Positions 1 through 9,973 of a stretch of 64,000 nt of DNA are shown piece after piece. The notes under the pieces were generated by a model. It was not told the origin of the DNA and made no database searches. It saw only the letters and a list, made by a program, of their open reading frames with translations. Location of the stretch: the NCBI GenBank assembly GCA_037952775.1, contig JBANAY010000003.1:10292001-10356000 (forward strand), in the 5' to 3' direction. The stretch is from Clonostachys chloroleuca. Taxonomy: Eukaryota; Ascomycota; Sordariomycetes; Hypocreales; Bionectriaceae. A program made the translations under genes and the position numbers. Position 1 is the first letter of the stretch. Every line of letters begins with the position of its first letter.

Positions 1-1308
1 ACCATGTCGGCCCATTCCGCCTTTCACTGATGGCCTTATCTCAAATTCTCTGGAGGAGACCGAGGCAGAAGGCCGCCCGTGGTCTGTAAAAATCAATGGT
101 AATGTGAGATCAGCATTACGCCAGTGTGTACACATGTATTAAGGTAGATCAATACCAAAGTATCTTGTCTGTTTTACCTTAACGTTCCCTCCCAAGTGGG
201 TGACAGGAGAAATGAGACACTCAATGGAAGAGTGGTTCTACTTTCTAAGAAAAATTAAGGAATTCAGTAGTATCAAATGAAATAAAGTGACAGTATATAC
301 CGTATTGTCTCTCAAGTATATATTATTAGCACTCAATAATGTGATAATACCGATCGCAGACTCGAGGACAAGCAGCTTATTGTTGGGTGTCTCAATTTCA
401 ATGTCACCCACTTGCCTCCCTATGTAGAGATCTGAAAGGCGGAACTTATGTCCGTAGGCTCTGCCTCAGGTAGGTACTCTATATGGAAGCATCCAAGCTA
501 AGGTACCTAACGAACTAAGCTGCTGGGCTAGCGGTTTGCGGTTTCAAGCCGCCAGTTACCTTAGCTATAGAAGAGGATTGACTTCGCGACATTCAGCTCT
601 CTATGCTCCAATCCAAGTAACGAAAACACAATCGATTGACATTCGTGAGGGTCCAAATAGTGCCAGTAGTGAAGAATGTCCTCATGAGTGAAGGAGAAGG
701 GTAGGAGCTGGCCCGTTGGATAATAAAGCCAATGCTTGATAAAGGCTGGCGGCTGGCGTTCTTACTAAGATGGATGATGTCGACAGGATCCTGATGCAGC
801 ATGAGGCCAGGCAGGCGCCTGAACTCTGATGGGATGGTGTCAGTCCATGTACTGCCTGTTGCTCTCAAAGTACGCAGTACCTAAAGCGATGGCCAGCTGT
901 ACTTTTGAGCGACCTCCCGGTTATATGCATTCTCCACTCTATCTTCAGCAGAGCCCCAGAATTGCCAGTATGGTAGGGCAGATCCACGCCGGTAGCCAAT
1001 CCAGAGGTCGACAGGGTCAGCATCCCTTTATCTGCTTGTACTGAGCAGGTAGCGCCTTGTGTGACTACTCGAGTCTGGTACGGGTCCAGTACAAGCCCAA
1101 AGCCCTGTTGCAGGGGTCTTTGGTACAGTTACCAGCCCCCGACTCCAAGAGCTGTCTGGCTTGATCATACCGCCTCTGAGAGTGAAACGACTTTATTGTT
1201 GCCTGGTAGGAGCATGTTTGTCAGGCCAGGGAATTGACTGCTTGGTTTTATCCTCCCAAATCTACCGAATCGCCCTTGATTGATGTGATCGTCCATTATT
1301 TGTTCAAC
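1..1308. other. Left-end region without an intact gene
   Basis: No intact coding gene is supported here. The part at 240-360 is AT-rich. The minus strand between about 1030 and 561 reads like protein in pieces that change frame (see the separate entry). The last part, up to 1308, is the presumed promoter and 5' leader of the RTC5-like gene. Confidence 0.6.
561..1030 (-). pseudogene. Possible broken gene fragment, family unknown
   Basis: On the minus strand three consecutive pieces have protein-like composition (many W, Y, D, E), but they lie in different frames. Piece one (about 1030-905) includes DLWIGYRRGSALPYWQFW. Piece two (about 905-835) includes LAIALGTAYFESNRQYMD. Piece three (about 850-764) includes DTIPSEFRRLPGLMLHQD. 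A fourth (761-561) includes SFTHEDILHYWHYLDPHE and ends at a TAA at 561-563. The step into the fourth piece at about 761-764 would be repaired by one extra G in the run read as AAGAAC. Introns could explain one step but not all of them without giving an early stop. I do not recognise the family. It may be a decayed gene or chance. Confidence 0.3.
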
Positions 1309-3195
1309 ATGGGCCAAGCGATCTCTCAGGAGCCACCGTACCGTCGGTCGCAGGAGGAGTTGACGCACGAACTTGTGAGAGCTCGACGCAAGAGAGTTGC
1401 AGCTATTTATCAGTATTTCTGACTTGTTTGAACAGGCAAATAAGTTCAAGAAAAAGTGCTTCAGCTCACTAGAATTCTACTCGCTGCAAGATGTGTTCAA
1501 GAGCCTCTCCGATCACCAGGACGCGATTCACTACCTGAAGGAGGACACCGTTGCTCGATTTCTCGAGATACCAGATATCCTGGGCGCCTCACCGGTTATT
1601 TTCCAGATGATATCCTTTATTGGCGCTTTTCCGTTTCTGCAGAACGCGCCTGTCGTGCTGGAGCTCCCCCAGCTAATTATGGTTGTCGTCATCCTTACCG
1701 AGCGCTATCGAAAGGTCCTCGCAAAGGGGAGTGCTGATCGCACCAAGCTGCTCTTCAGAAGTCTGGCCGTCCATGACCGGAAACACTCCATGTCTATTCC
1801 TTCATCTCCGGTGAACCCATCCTCGCAAACGCCTCGCGCCCACCCTAGTGCCTTCGCAATTGACGTGGCCACTGGCGATGACGGCAATGACGAGGACCTT
1901 TTTGGCGATGACGAGGATGATGACCTCGTCCTCACGGCATTTGAACTTTTAGATATTGATGATGCTGTGAAGAAAGGCGATGCCCCAGGCTTCCTCGGTG
2001 CAATGATACCCACTGACAATTTTAGGAAATTGCTGATGCTGTTGCTACTGACTGCTCCTTTAGATGCTCAGGAGAGCTTGTCACAATACTCTAGCCGCAT
2101 CGCCGGTGATGGAATTGAGGTCTCCGTTCAACAGCTGAATGCGTCCTTGCTTCGTTTGTTGATGTTGAGCAGGCTCCTGGGATCAAATACGTACATTTCA
2201 AAACTGTAATAACCGAACTGCTCCCCAATCTTTTTAAAGGTTTCGACGGTCTGTTTGAACATTTCTTATTCTCCAAAAACCTGGACTTTTCAAAGCACGT
2301 CAAGAGCGCTAGTCAGCCAGCGGATGATACCCTTGCGATGGTTCAACCGCTCTTTACGGACACGGCCGAGATCCTGAACGATCACACACTAGCTCAGCTC
2401 TCTTTCTTTCTTCCAGGGTCTTCGCTCTTCCGCCGAGTCAGATTGCTATATTCCGGTAGCGAGTCCGGCTTCTCCATGGGAAGCTTTGAGACAAAAGTTT
2501 TCAATTGGCGGGCGCCAACTATTCTTCTTGTGAGAGGTACCCGTCTCGGGGATGTTCCGGATGGTGGACAGGAGGCTTCGTTTGCCGACTCTTTACCTCC
2601 TAAACGGTTCCGTAATGGGAGCAAGTCCGACCAGCTCACTTTTGGTGTCTATGTGCGGGAACCCTGGAGACACACCCACCGAGAGTGCTTTGGCGACTCA
2701 GACACCATCTTGTTCCAGCTTGAACCTGTTCACGATGTGTTCCCAGCGTCAACTATTAACAAAGATTATGTCGCATTTATGAAGCCCCCGGGGAATGAAA
2801 CGTCACTTTCGTTTGGTATCCCGGTCCCCAAACCTTCCAAGGCCAGCCGGAGAGGTGGCGTCAAATCACTGGGCCCGGTTTCTCTCTACTTCAATGATTC
2901 ATTTGAATTTGGTGTCTTCAACCACGATTACCAATCCAGAGGCGGCGCCTTTCACAACAGCAGAATACGCAAGTACGATTTCCAGGATCGTTTCCAGATT
3001 GACAGTCTCGAGGTTTGGGGCTGTGGTGGCGATGCTGAAGCCAAAGCCCAGGCTGAACGATGGGCATGGGAAGCAAGGGAAGCTGAAGCTCGCCGCAGAG
3101 TCAACCTCGGAACGGGTGACATCGAGGCAGATAGAGCCGTGTTGGAGATGGCAGGCATTATAGGGGGGAATCGGAGTGGTGGCTCCATGGGTTGA
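1309..3195 (+). CDS. RTC5: RTC5-like TLDc-domain protein, reading frame broken once
   Basis: Exons: 1309-1374 and 1436-3195; the 61-nt intron starts GTGAGA and ends ACAG. The protein would be about 608 residues. It starts MGQAIS, a good N-myristoylation signal (Gly2, Ser6), as known for yeast Rtc5, a vacuolar-membrane protein that affects V-ATPase assembly. The N-terminal half (KCFSSLEFYSLQDVF, then RFLEIPDILG and QMISFIGAFPFLQ) is the Rtc5 helical region. The C-terminal half, from about SFFLPGSSLFRRVRLLY to LEVWGCGG, is the TLDc domain. The frame opened at 1436 stops at 2207-2209, while the matching continuation (LRSTAECVLASFVDVEQAPG) lies one frame away. One extra G in GAGG at 2117-2120 would join them. 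This may be a sequence error or a real frameshift mutation. Family assignment is firm; functional state is open. Confidence 0.85.
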
Positions 3196-3458
3196 TTTAG
3201 CCTGCCTATTTACGACTTGAAACTGGCATTATCATCAAAGCGGTTTGAATTTAGCGTTGAGGTCTGGAGCAGGCGCATTGAAGTTATACGTGTGCTTCGG
3301 CACCGACTTATTCTCTCTGGACACATAAGATTGGCTGGTTTTCTAGCCTCCTGTTTTGTACAATACATGGATATAAGAGTGGAAATTTTACAGTATTCAA
3401 TGACAGTCCTGGTCTCACACGGTTGATTTTACAACTTTTACGGTGGCTCAACCTTGAC

Positions 3459-4238
3459 TTACTTTCCTTCACCGTCGTCGCCCTTCTTATCCTTCTTTTG
3501 TGACGAAAGCACCTCGCCCAGGGCACCTAATGAGCTCTTGGGGTTTTCTCTCTTGTGCTTCTTCTCCGATGCCTCTGTCTCGGCCTTCGCTACTTCAGCT
3601 TCAGCCTCAGCAGCCTTCTTCTGTCCCGACGGCCAAAGACCCATTCTTCCTAGAATGCCTCCTGTGCCACCCTCAGCCTTGGGCTCGGGCTCATCCTTCC
3701 CAGCACTTGCAACCTTGAGCTTCTCCTGGAGCTGCGCCTTGAATGCCTTCTCTTCCTCGTCTCGGACCTCGAGTTCGCGGATCCATTTCTGGCGCTTCTC
3801 CTCGGCGTCGCGCTGCTCCTGCAGCTTTCGTAGCTCGGCGGACTGGGCGCGGTCCTTGCTATAGTACATGCTGCCGGCGACCATTGCGACAACGGTGAAT
3901 CCCTGGGCGAGGACACGGGCTCGGAACATGCGGTTGGCCTGCTGCGAGTCGCCCTTTCGGAGGGCGCGGTAGGCGCTCACGAAGGCATAGACGGTAAGAC
4001 CGATGCCTGGGGAAGGAATACGTCAGTATAGAGCATAGCGGCGGGATGGGGCGGGGAAGGAAAGAATGAAGCATACCCAATGGCACCAGGGGCTCTTCCT
4101 TGATCTTTCTGACGACCTTGACGAGCGGCTTCTCGTTCATGACCCTGTGTTCTGTCTTAGTGGGGGTGGAAACGTCGGCGATCAAGAGTGGCATCATTAC
4201 TGATTATCGTCGAACGACGAGGGCATGCCGCCTGGCAT
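3459..4238 (-). CDS. RCF1: Respiratory supercomplex factor 1, mitochondrial (HIG1 domain)
   Basis: Three exons on the minus strand: 4238-4201, 4144-4077, 4006-3459; introns of 56 and 70 nt. The product has 217 residues. The start MPGGMPSSFDDNQ matches the usual Rcf1 N-terminus (PSSFDDN). The HIG1 domain follows: EKPLVKVVRKIKEEPLVPLG, then a hydrophobic helix (IGLTVYAFVSAYRAL), the conserved GDSQQANRMFRARVLAQGFT and a second helix ending MYYSKDR. The C-terminal 120 residues are a charged Lys/Glu-rich coiled coil, longer than in yeast but usual in filamentous ascomycetes. In the family, Rcf1 sits in the inner mitochondrial membrane and helps complex III-IV supercomplexes assemble. The gene is divergent from the ZZ/EF-hand gene, with 573 bp between start codons, so the promoters probably overlap. 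Confidence 0.93.
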
Positions 4239-4811
4239 GACGGGTGGTCTATCTGCCATTTCTGGAGAATCGTGCGTATGGCGGGATCTTGAGGCTTCTT
4301 TGATCGACTGGGGACGACAAATCGCTGCGCCTGGGCGGAAGAGGGCTCAAATTGGTCGAAGTTGTTCAGAAGTGAAAACGCAGCATTTGCATCATGGATT
4401 CTCGATTGGCACTGGTAAACTAGGGAAGTGGGAGCTAATGCGTGATCCATGTCCCATAGTTCGAGGCTCCAGGTGACTGCTAGCAGCCCACCAGGTGCTA
4501 GATCCCCACAAATAGAACTGGAACTCCGAACATGGGCCCTGAGCGGACTTGCGGATCGATTTGATTGGGCCTGTATGACCCATCCGCCACAGGGCAGGCG
4601 CGATCCAGTAAGCACCTCCAAAGAGTAGCTTGGCGCATGGACCTGCCACAAGACACTTTAAGCTCCAGCTCAGCTTCTTTCTCCAAAACAACATAACTTC
4701 TTGACGGTCAGCTTACTGATCCTGCTTCATCTTGTACCTCCATCATCTACGTGTTCTTGATAGCAATACGCCGCCTCCAACTGGGCCGACCAACATGATA
4801 CAACCGTCACG
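4239..4811. promoter_or_regulatory. Divergent promoter region, RCF1 / ZZ-EF-hand gene
   Basis: These 573 bp lie between two start codons pointing away from each other and hold no credible gene. I see no clear TATA box or named operator. The reading frames crossing it are not protein-like. Confidence 0.5.
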
Positions 4812-7439
4812 ATGGTGACATCGACGCCGTCCGTCGAGAGCCTAACCAGGTCTCGTCTTGCGGTCGCGGCCTTCTCAGCCCTGGCAGCTGTTTCGATTGG
4901 ACTTTATGCTTACCATACAAATTCGTTACACTTTGGTTCAGCCACTGAACCACGCCTTCATCGCAGCAATGCCATCCGCCGTACACGGAGATCTCGCCGT
5001 CGCGATACAGATTCCACCGCCGACTCCGACGACGCTGCTGGCGACGAGAACACTAGCATACCTCCTGCACGCCCTCTGGCCGAAACCGAACCCCAGCCCG
5101 CCGATAACAGTGGTGATGAGTGGCTAGATGACGGCGGCCAACCTCCTAACCAACGAGCGGGCCACAACATTGTCAATCTGCTTTTCAGAGTTTCGGAAGA
5201 CAATGCAAAGCGAAACGGCTGCGTTCACAGAGGTTGTCAGTGTAACTCATGCGGCATGGTGCCTATCCGAGGAGTTCGATATAGGTGCTCCAACTGCGCC
5301 GACTTTGATCTCTGCGAGACTTGCGAATCACAGTGTGTGCATACAAGGACACATGTCTTTTACAAAATTAGAGTTCCCGCTCCTCCGTTTGGCCCTAGGC
5401 AAATGCAGCCCGTCTGGTACACGGGCGACCCTGATACCTGTCGACGAAATCTCCCTAAGAATCTGATTGCGAAACTCACCAAGGAAACGGGTTTTGAACG
5501 TCCCGAGCTCGAGGCTTTCTGGGAACAGTGGACATTCATGGCAAATACAGAATGGCGAGAGGACCCCGATGAATTATTCCTTGCAATGGATCGCAAGACG
5601 TTTGAGCGATGTCTTGTACCCACCGGTCGTTCACGTCATGCGCCTCCAAATCTTATCCATGATCGCATGTTCACTTTCTATGACTGGAACAAGGACGGAT
5701 ACATTGGCTTCTCGGAATTTCTCATTGGATTGTCATATCGGAAACGGAAAGATAAGCTACGTAAGATTTTTGAGGGGTACGATATTGATGGGGATGGTTA
5801 TGTGAGCCGAAAGGACTTCTTGCGCATGTTTCGAGCTTACTACGTGCTATATAAGCAGATGCACAAGGATATCCTTGATGGCTTAGAAGACCAACTCTTC
5901 GCAAACACGGAGGCACAACAACTCGTGGCTAGTCGTCAACCACTCAGTAGCCTGTTTGGGCGTGAGGGAGGGGTTCCTAGTGGGGACGAAGGCATGCGTT
6001 TTGAAGGCAAAACCGTTCACCGGGATGGTACTGTTGAAGTAGATGAGAGTCATCAAGCTGCGGTGTCCAAAGATAAAGATGATACTGCTTCTCGCCAGGA
6101 TATACTCGCAAGTCTCTTCGCATACGACGGCGACTGGCCCTCCCGCTGGCAGTCCGAGGCAAGAGTAAGGCTGAGCTCTGGCGAGGAGGATGATCAGAAC
6201 CACGACCGAAATGCAAGGACTCTAGGAGTAACGGAAGGCGACCGACCTTACCTGGTTACACTTATTGAGCCCCCTACATCGCTCGACGAGCTGCCCGATG
6301 CAGTGATGGGAGACCATACTCTTGCTGTAGAAGACGTGGAACATGATGCAGAGTCTGGAGATGAGGAGACGGAGCACAATGGGTATCCAAGGCCCATGAA
6401 TACTGAAATCGAGGACCTGATTGAGGCTCAAAACTACACGCGACAGCGACTATCGAAGTCGGAGAAGCGTAGGCGGGATATGGCCCGGTCACGACTCCAT
6501 GACCGATGGAGGCGACGAGACTTTTATCTTGATCAAGAAGAAGGCGGCACTCCTCCAGAAGGATATACTGAGGCAGACGAATATCCTCCGCTAGACGAGA
6601 CTGAGGTGGGAGAGAGCTCCATGTCCACAGAACACCCATCAGGGCCATCCCGATCACGATCCAGCTCAAAAGTCCGGTTTGCCCACGATGACGAAGATGA
6701 TGAGGGCCGGTTCAACCACTCTGCATCTTCCAGGGGCATGTCAGAGCGATGGAGGGCTCCCGAAATTCCCAGCGTTGAACGAGATGCGGGGAAGGAAATC
6801 ATGTATCAGGTGACACAGCAAGCATTCAACGAGCTTCTAGATGCTATCTTCAAGCCCTCGGAAGATCTTTACATTGAAGCTCGCAAAACTAAGAAGATGC
6901 GCGAAAAATTCAGAGATATGATTGACGCTTTTGACATGCCGGAAGATGGCAATCCACCAGAGGGCTATGCGTCTCCCGCACCGGAGGTGCAATCACCAAA
7001 GGTAAAGTCGCTGGAGGATCTCTTGGCCGAAACTGGTTACTCGATAGATCCGGAAGTCGACCAGGACGCTGAACAAGAGGTCAACCCTGAGATAGGTCAG
7101 ATTGGTGCCTATGCTGCGGAGTGGCGATCCCACGAACGTGATCCAACATTTCCTCAGTTCCGCCCAAACCGTATGACGTGTAGGGACGTGCTTCGATTAG
7201 GACTGACAACGTATCCTGACACCCGACCTCCCCAAAGCGAAACCGGCTCTGCCTTCGATATCACCGAGCATCACCTTTACAGCTGGAAGAGACTGAACGC
7301 TGCCGAAGAAGAGGCGGCAGCCAGGAAGGGGTGGGGCAAACTGAGCTTCGAGGAATTCGAAGAGATCTACCGCAATCAGGAGTTCCGGGGCAACAGGTTG
7401 GATTATCTGGGTAGCTGGATCGACTTCTGCATTCCATAG
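4812..7439 (+). CDS. ZZ-type zinc finger and EF-hand protein with N-terminal membrane anchor
   Basis: Single exon, 875 residues. Residues about 16-34 (AVAAFSALAAVSIGLYAY) form one hydrophobic segment followed by an Arg-rich stretch (RRTRRSRRR), which suggests a type-II-like membrane anchor. A ZZ zinc finger covers about 137-185, with Cys pairs CQCNSC, CSNC and CETC and closing His residues. Two EF-hands follow: DWNKDGYIGFSE from residue 291 is a complete calcium loop, and DIDGDGYVSRKD from residue 324 ends in Asp instead of Glu. The rest is acidic and mostly disordered, with conserved patches EIMYQVTQQAFNELLDAIF and, near the end, LGSWIDFCIP. This architecture occurs across filamentous fungi as an uncharacterised ZZ/EF-hand protein; a calcium-responsive scaffold on a membrane is an inference. 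Confidence 0.9.
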   Translation: MVTSTPSVESLTRSRLAVAAFSALAAVSIGLYAYHTNSLHFGSATEPRLHRSNAIRRTRRSRRRDTDSTADSDDAAGDENTSIPPARPLAETEPQPADNSGDEWLDDGGQPPNQRAGHNIVNLLFRVSEDNAKRNGCVHRGCQCNSCGMVPIRGVRYRCSNCADFDLCETCESQCVHTRTHVFYKIRVPAPPFGPRQMQPVWYTGDPDTCRRNLPKNLIAKLTKETGFERPELEAFWEQWTFMANTEWREDPDELFLAMDRKTFERCLVPTGRSRHAPPNLIHDRMFTFYDWNKDGYIGFSEFLIGLSYRKRKDKLRKIFEGYDIDGDGYVSRKDFLRMFRAYYVLYKQMHKDILDGLEDQLFANTEAQQLVASRQPLSSLFGREGGVPSGDEGMRFEGKTVHRDGTVEVDESHQAAVSKDKDDTASRQDILASLFAYDGDWPSRWQSEARVRLSSGEEDDQNHDRNARTLGVTEGDRPYLVTLIEPPTSLDELPDAVMGDHTLAVEDVEHDAESGDEETEHNGYPRPMNTEIEDLIEAQNYTRQRLSKSEKRRRDMARSRLHDRWRRRDFYLDQEEGGTPPEGYTEADEYPPLDETEVGESSMSTEHPSGPSRSRSSSKVRFAHDDEDDEGRFNHSASSRGMSERWRAPEIPSVERDAGKEIMYQVTQQAFNELLDAIFKPSEDLYIEARKTKKMREKFRDMIDAFDMPEDGNPPEGYASPAPEVQSPKVKSLEDLLAETGYSIDPEVDQDAEQEVNPEIGQIGAYAAEWRSHERDPTFPQFRPNRMTCRDVLRLGLTTYPDTRPPQSETGSAFDITEHHLYSWKRLNAAEEEAAARKGWGKLSFEEFEEIYRNQEFRGNRLDYLGSWIDFCIP

Positions 7440-8410
7440 ATAGGATATGAACAACCAAGAAATATGAGACGGCTATGAGACATGTGGGACGAGGGCTTAT
7501 GGGACGTACTAGAAAATTCACCTTTAAAGGTCTATTCAGCGAGCAGCGTTACGGGATTATAAGCTCGAGATGCTTGTCATACAGCACGGGCCAGCGGTAG
7601 TCAAACATACATACCACTTTAATAAAAGCATGACACATTACTACTTGCAATTTGAGCCACTTCTTCGCCAGGACTCAGTTCCTGGGCACATCTGTTTGAT
7701 TGCTATTCAGTCTTGATCTCTTCCTTGTATTTTCTGAGTGCTTAAATGATGCTTTTCCCTATCCCATAACTTTCCTTGCCAATTCTTTCAGAAGGGGGGG
7801 TGTCTCGTTAATAGATGTTCTTGCTCGTTAAATCATCAAACCATATGCAACAGGTACACAAAATGTATTTATCAAACTATTGAATGAAATTGAAGTGCCC
7901 AAGGTGTTAGGGCAAAATCGTGAAATCGAATGGTAACTTTTATTATTCAGGAATGTACTCGTTGGTACTTTGATCCGGCTTCGAGGGGACTGTTTTTTGC
8001 ACATGCCCATACTGGACAGGGGGTTCATGGTTCGCGGAGCTGCAAAGCTCCTCAGGAAAGGATGATATACACATATCAGCTCGTCGGGCGGCTTGCAGTG
8101 GTCCCTCGTTCACGCAAGTCTCGAATGGCCGATGTGTTTCCAAGATCCCCCTGTAAGGCAATGACCAGATGCGAGAGAACTGGGTGGAAGAGCAAGTGCT
8201 CTTTGAATCATTCAAGATTTTGTTCATATCGCTCTATGACAGCAAAGGGAAGGGCCGAGATGATCGTGTTTCTTGGTGTCAGTGCGCTTTGACACTTGAG
8301 AGTTGCGGTTGTCATCTCTTGTCGCGTTTCCTTATTTGTTGTGTGGTCTTTATGCTGTGTCATTGCTTGTTGTTGTTGTCTGTATGTTTCCGGCATGTGC
8401 AAATGTAATT
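7440..8410. other. Convergent 3' intergenic region
   Basis: About 970 bp between the 3' ends of the ZZ/EF-hand gene (+) and the Ada-like gene (-). An AATAAAA motif at 7620 could serve polyadenylation of the former. Small open frames on both strands have no protein character. A G7 run lies near 7793-7799. Confidence 0.5.
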
Positions 8411-9166
8411 TCATGGAGTTTGGATCAGCCCGTCCTCGGGCCATTGTAAGAAATCGGTCCACAGGCACTCCTCGTTCAGGAGAGCCAGCGCGTCATCCTG
8501 CGGCAGGGCAACGACGCTCCCAGGGCCGGAGGTAGAACCGGAGGCTGAGCTGGAGCCAATATCGGACAGCTCACCCAAGTTGCCGGTGAACAGAGACTCG
8601 TTGAACCACGAGAAGTCGTCCATGCCCGAGCTCGGCGTGACGGGCTCCGGGTCGGCCGTCGCATCCTCGGGGACCATGTCCACTGCTGGGCACTCTCTAC
8701 TGCTGGCAGCTAGCCTCTGCCTCTTGACGTACTCGACGGGCGTCATGCCGACGCACCGCTTAAACACGCGGTGGAAGTGCCATTTGGACAGGCCGACCTC
8801 CTTGGCCATCTGGCCGAGGCTTAACCTGGCGCCGGCCTTGCCAGCTCTGCAGGACTTGCTCTCGCCGCCGTCGCGGACAAAGGCGCGTATCCGCCTTACC
8901 GCACGCTCCTCGGGCATGAGGCCCTCGACCTCGGGCTTACACCGCTTGCAGGCGCGGAAGCCGGCGTCCTGCGCCTGCCGCGAGGTCTGGTAGAAGGTCA
9001 CATTGGCCCGCCGGGCCAGGCGGGCTTTACAGATGGGCCGGCAGTAGATCTTGGTGGAGCGCACGCCGTAGACGAAGAAGCCGTCCGAGACGGGGTTCCG
9101 GGTCTGCAGGGCGTTCCACCGCGACTCGTCGTCATCGAAGAAGGACATGACGGGGGAAGCTTCCAT
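8411..9166 (-). CDS. Ada-type phosphotriester sensor with AraC HTH and acidic C-terminal tail
   Basis: Single exon, 251 residues; the start at 9166 has a good Kozak context (CCCACCATGG). Residues 11-80 form the Ada metal-binding domain: the four zinc cysteines are C42 and C46 (YCRPIC) and C73 and C76 (CKRC). In bacterial Ada the first of these takes methyl groups from DNA methylphosphotriesters. Residues about 115-155 (LGQMAKEVGLSKWHFHRVFK, then GMTPVEYVKRQRL) are an AraC helix-turn-helix. No O6-methylguanine methyltransferase or glycosylase domain follows. Instead the last 85 residues are disordered, with acidic-aromatic patches (DDFSWFNESLF, LALLNEECLWTDFLQWPED) resembling a eukaryotic transactivation domain. 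The family in fungi probably came from bacteria. Role: likely a transcription factor for alkylation damage; the activation-domain reading is an inference. Confidence 0.88.
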   Translation of the reverse strand: MEASPVMSFFDDDESRWNALQTRNPVSDGFFVYGVRSTKIYCRPICKARLARRANVTFYQTSRQAQDAGFRACKRCKPEVEGLMPEERAVRRIRAFVRDGGESKSCRAGKAGARLSLGQMAKEVGLSKWHFHRVFKRCVGMTPVEYVKRQRLAASSRECPAVDMVPEDATADPEPVTPSSGMDDFSWFNESLFTGNLGELSDIGSSSASGSTSGPGSVVALPQDDALALLNEECLWTDFLQWPEDGLIQTP

Positions 9167-9973
9167 GGTGGGCAACAGTAAATTCTATTCTTGATGCGGG
9201 AGAGAGCAATGGAGGCGAGAGAGTTTGAGGAGGAAAAAAAGAAACGTTTGTCTGTCTTTCTAAGTGCAGCAAACCGGTCTGACTGATCTGACGGCGTCAA
9301 AGTCAAGGGCCAGCAAGGCGATGGAACTAGGTTCTGTGGTTGGTCCACCTGGATCTCGGGGGAGACGTGGTGGGTAGATCAGGAACAGCGGCAACAACGA
9401 CCAGGTTGATAAAGAACGCGGATGCAAGTTGACGTGACATGAAGGATACAGTCAATTCTCTTGTTAGATGCAGGAATCTGGAAGCCCAGAAGCTGGCTTG
9501 TGTTGTAACTGGTGTAGTCATTCATACGATTATCAAAAGCGGGGCCCTTGCTCTCAAATTGACCAATCGGAATGCCGAGCCCGCACCAGCGAACAGGCAC
9601 TGAAACTGGGGGAAGGAAGGAGGCATCGTGACTTTTCTTGCTGCTGCTCGAGGCTTCTACTTTCTGAGACCTGGTTCCTAAAAGCTCTGCTATCTTTTCT
9701 CTCAGACAGTTTCTGTTTTTTTTTTCCTTCAAAAAAAAATTTTTACCCTACCCCGTACTGACTCTCCGTTGCTCCCAAACTCTCTCTCCTCGTCCCCCAC
9801 ACCCAGCACGCATTGCTTCGATCCCTTCAGCCAAGAGACCGGGGTAATAGCAAGACTTTCCTAATCCATCCACATCCAAAATCATCCTCTGTCAGATGCT
9901 CCGTTTTTTTGATGTTTAGCCTTATCGACTCAAGACTCTCTGTCAAAGATACAATGCTTGTCTGTTCGCCTTC
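9167..9973. other. Intergenic, Ada-like promoter side
   Basis: Upstream of the Ada-like gene and downstream of the alpha/beta hydrolase. It contains a T-run at 9716-9725 next to an A-run at 9731-9739 and a pyrimidine-rich stretch at 9770-9830. No credible gene on either strand. Confidence 0.5.

Noticed and set aside
2119..2125. Programmed -1 frameshift in RTC5
   Set aside because: No slippery heptamer or downstream structure is visible; a lesion or sequence error is simpler.
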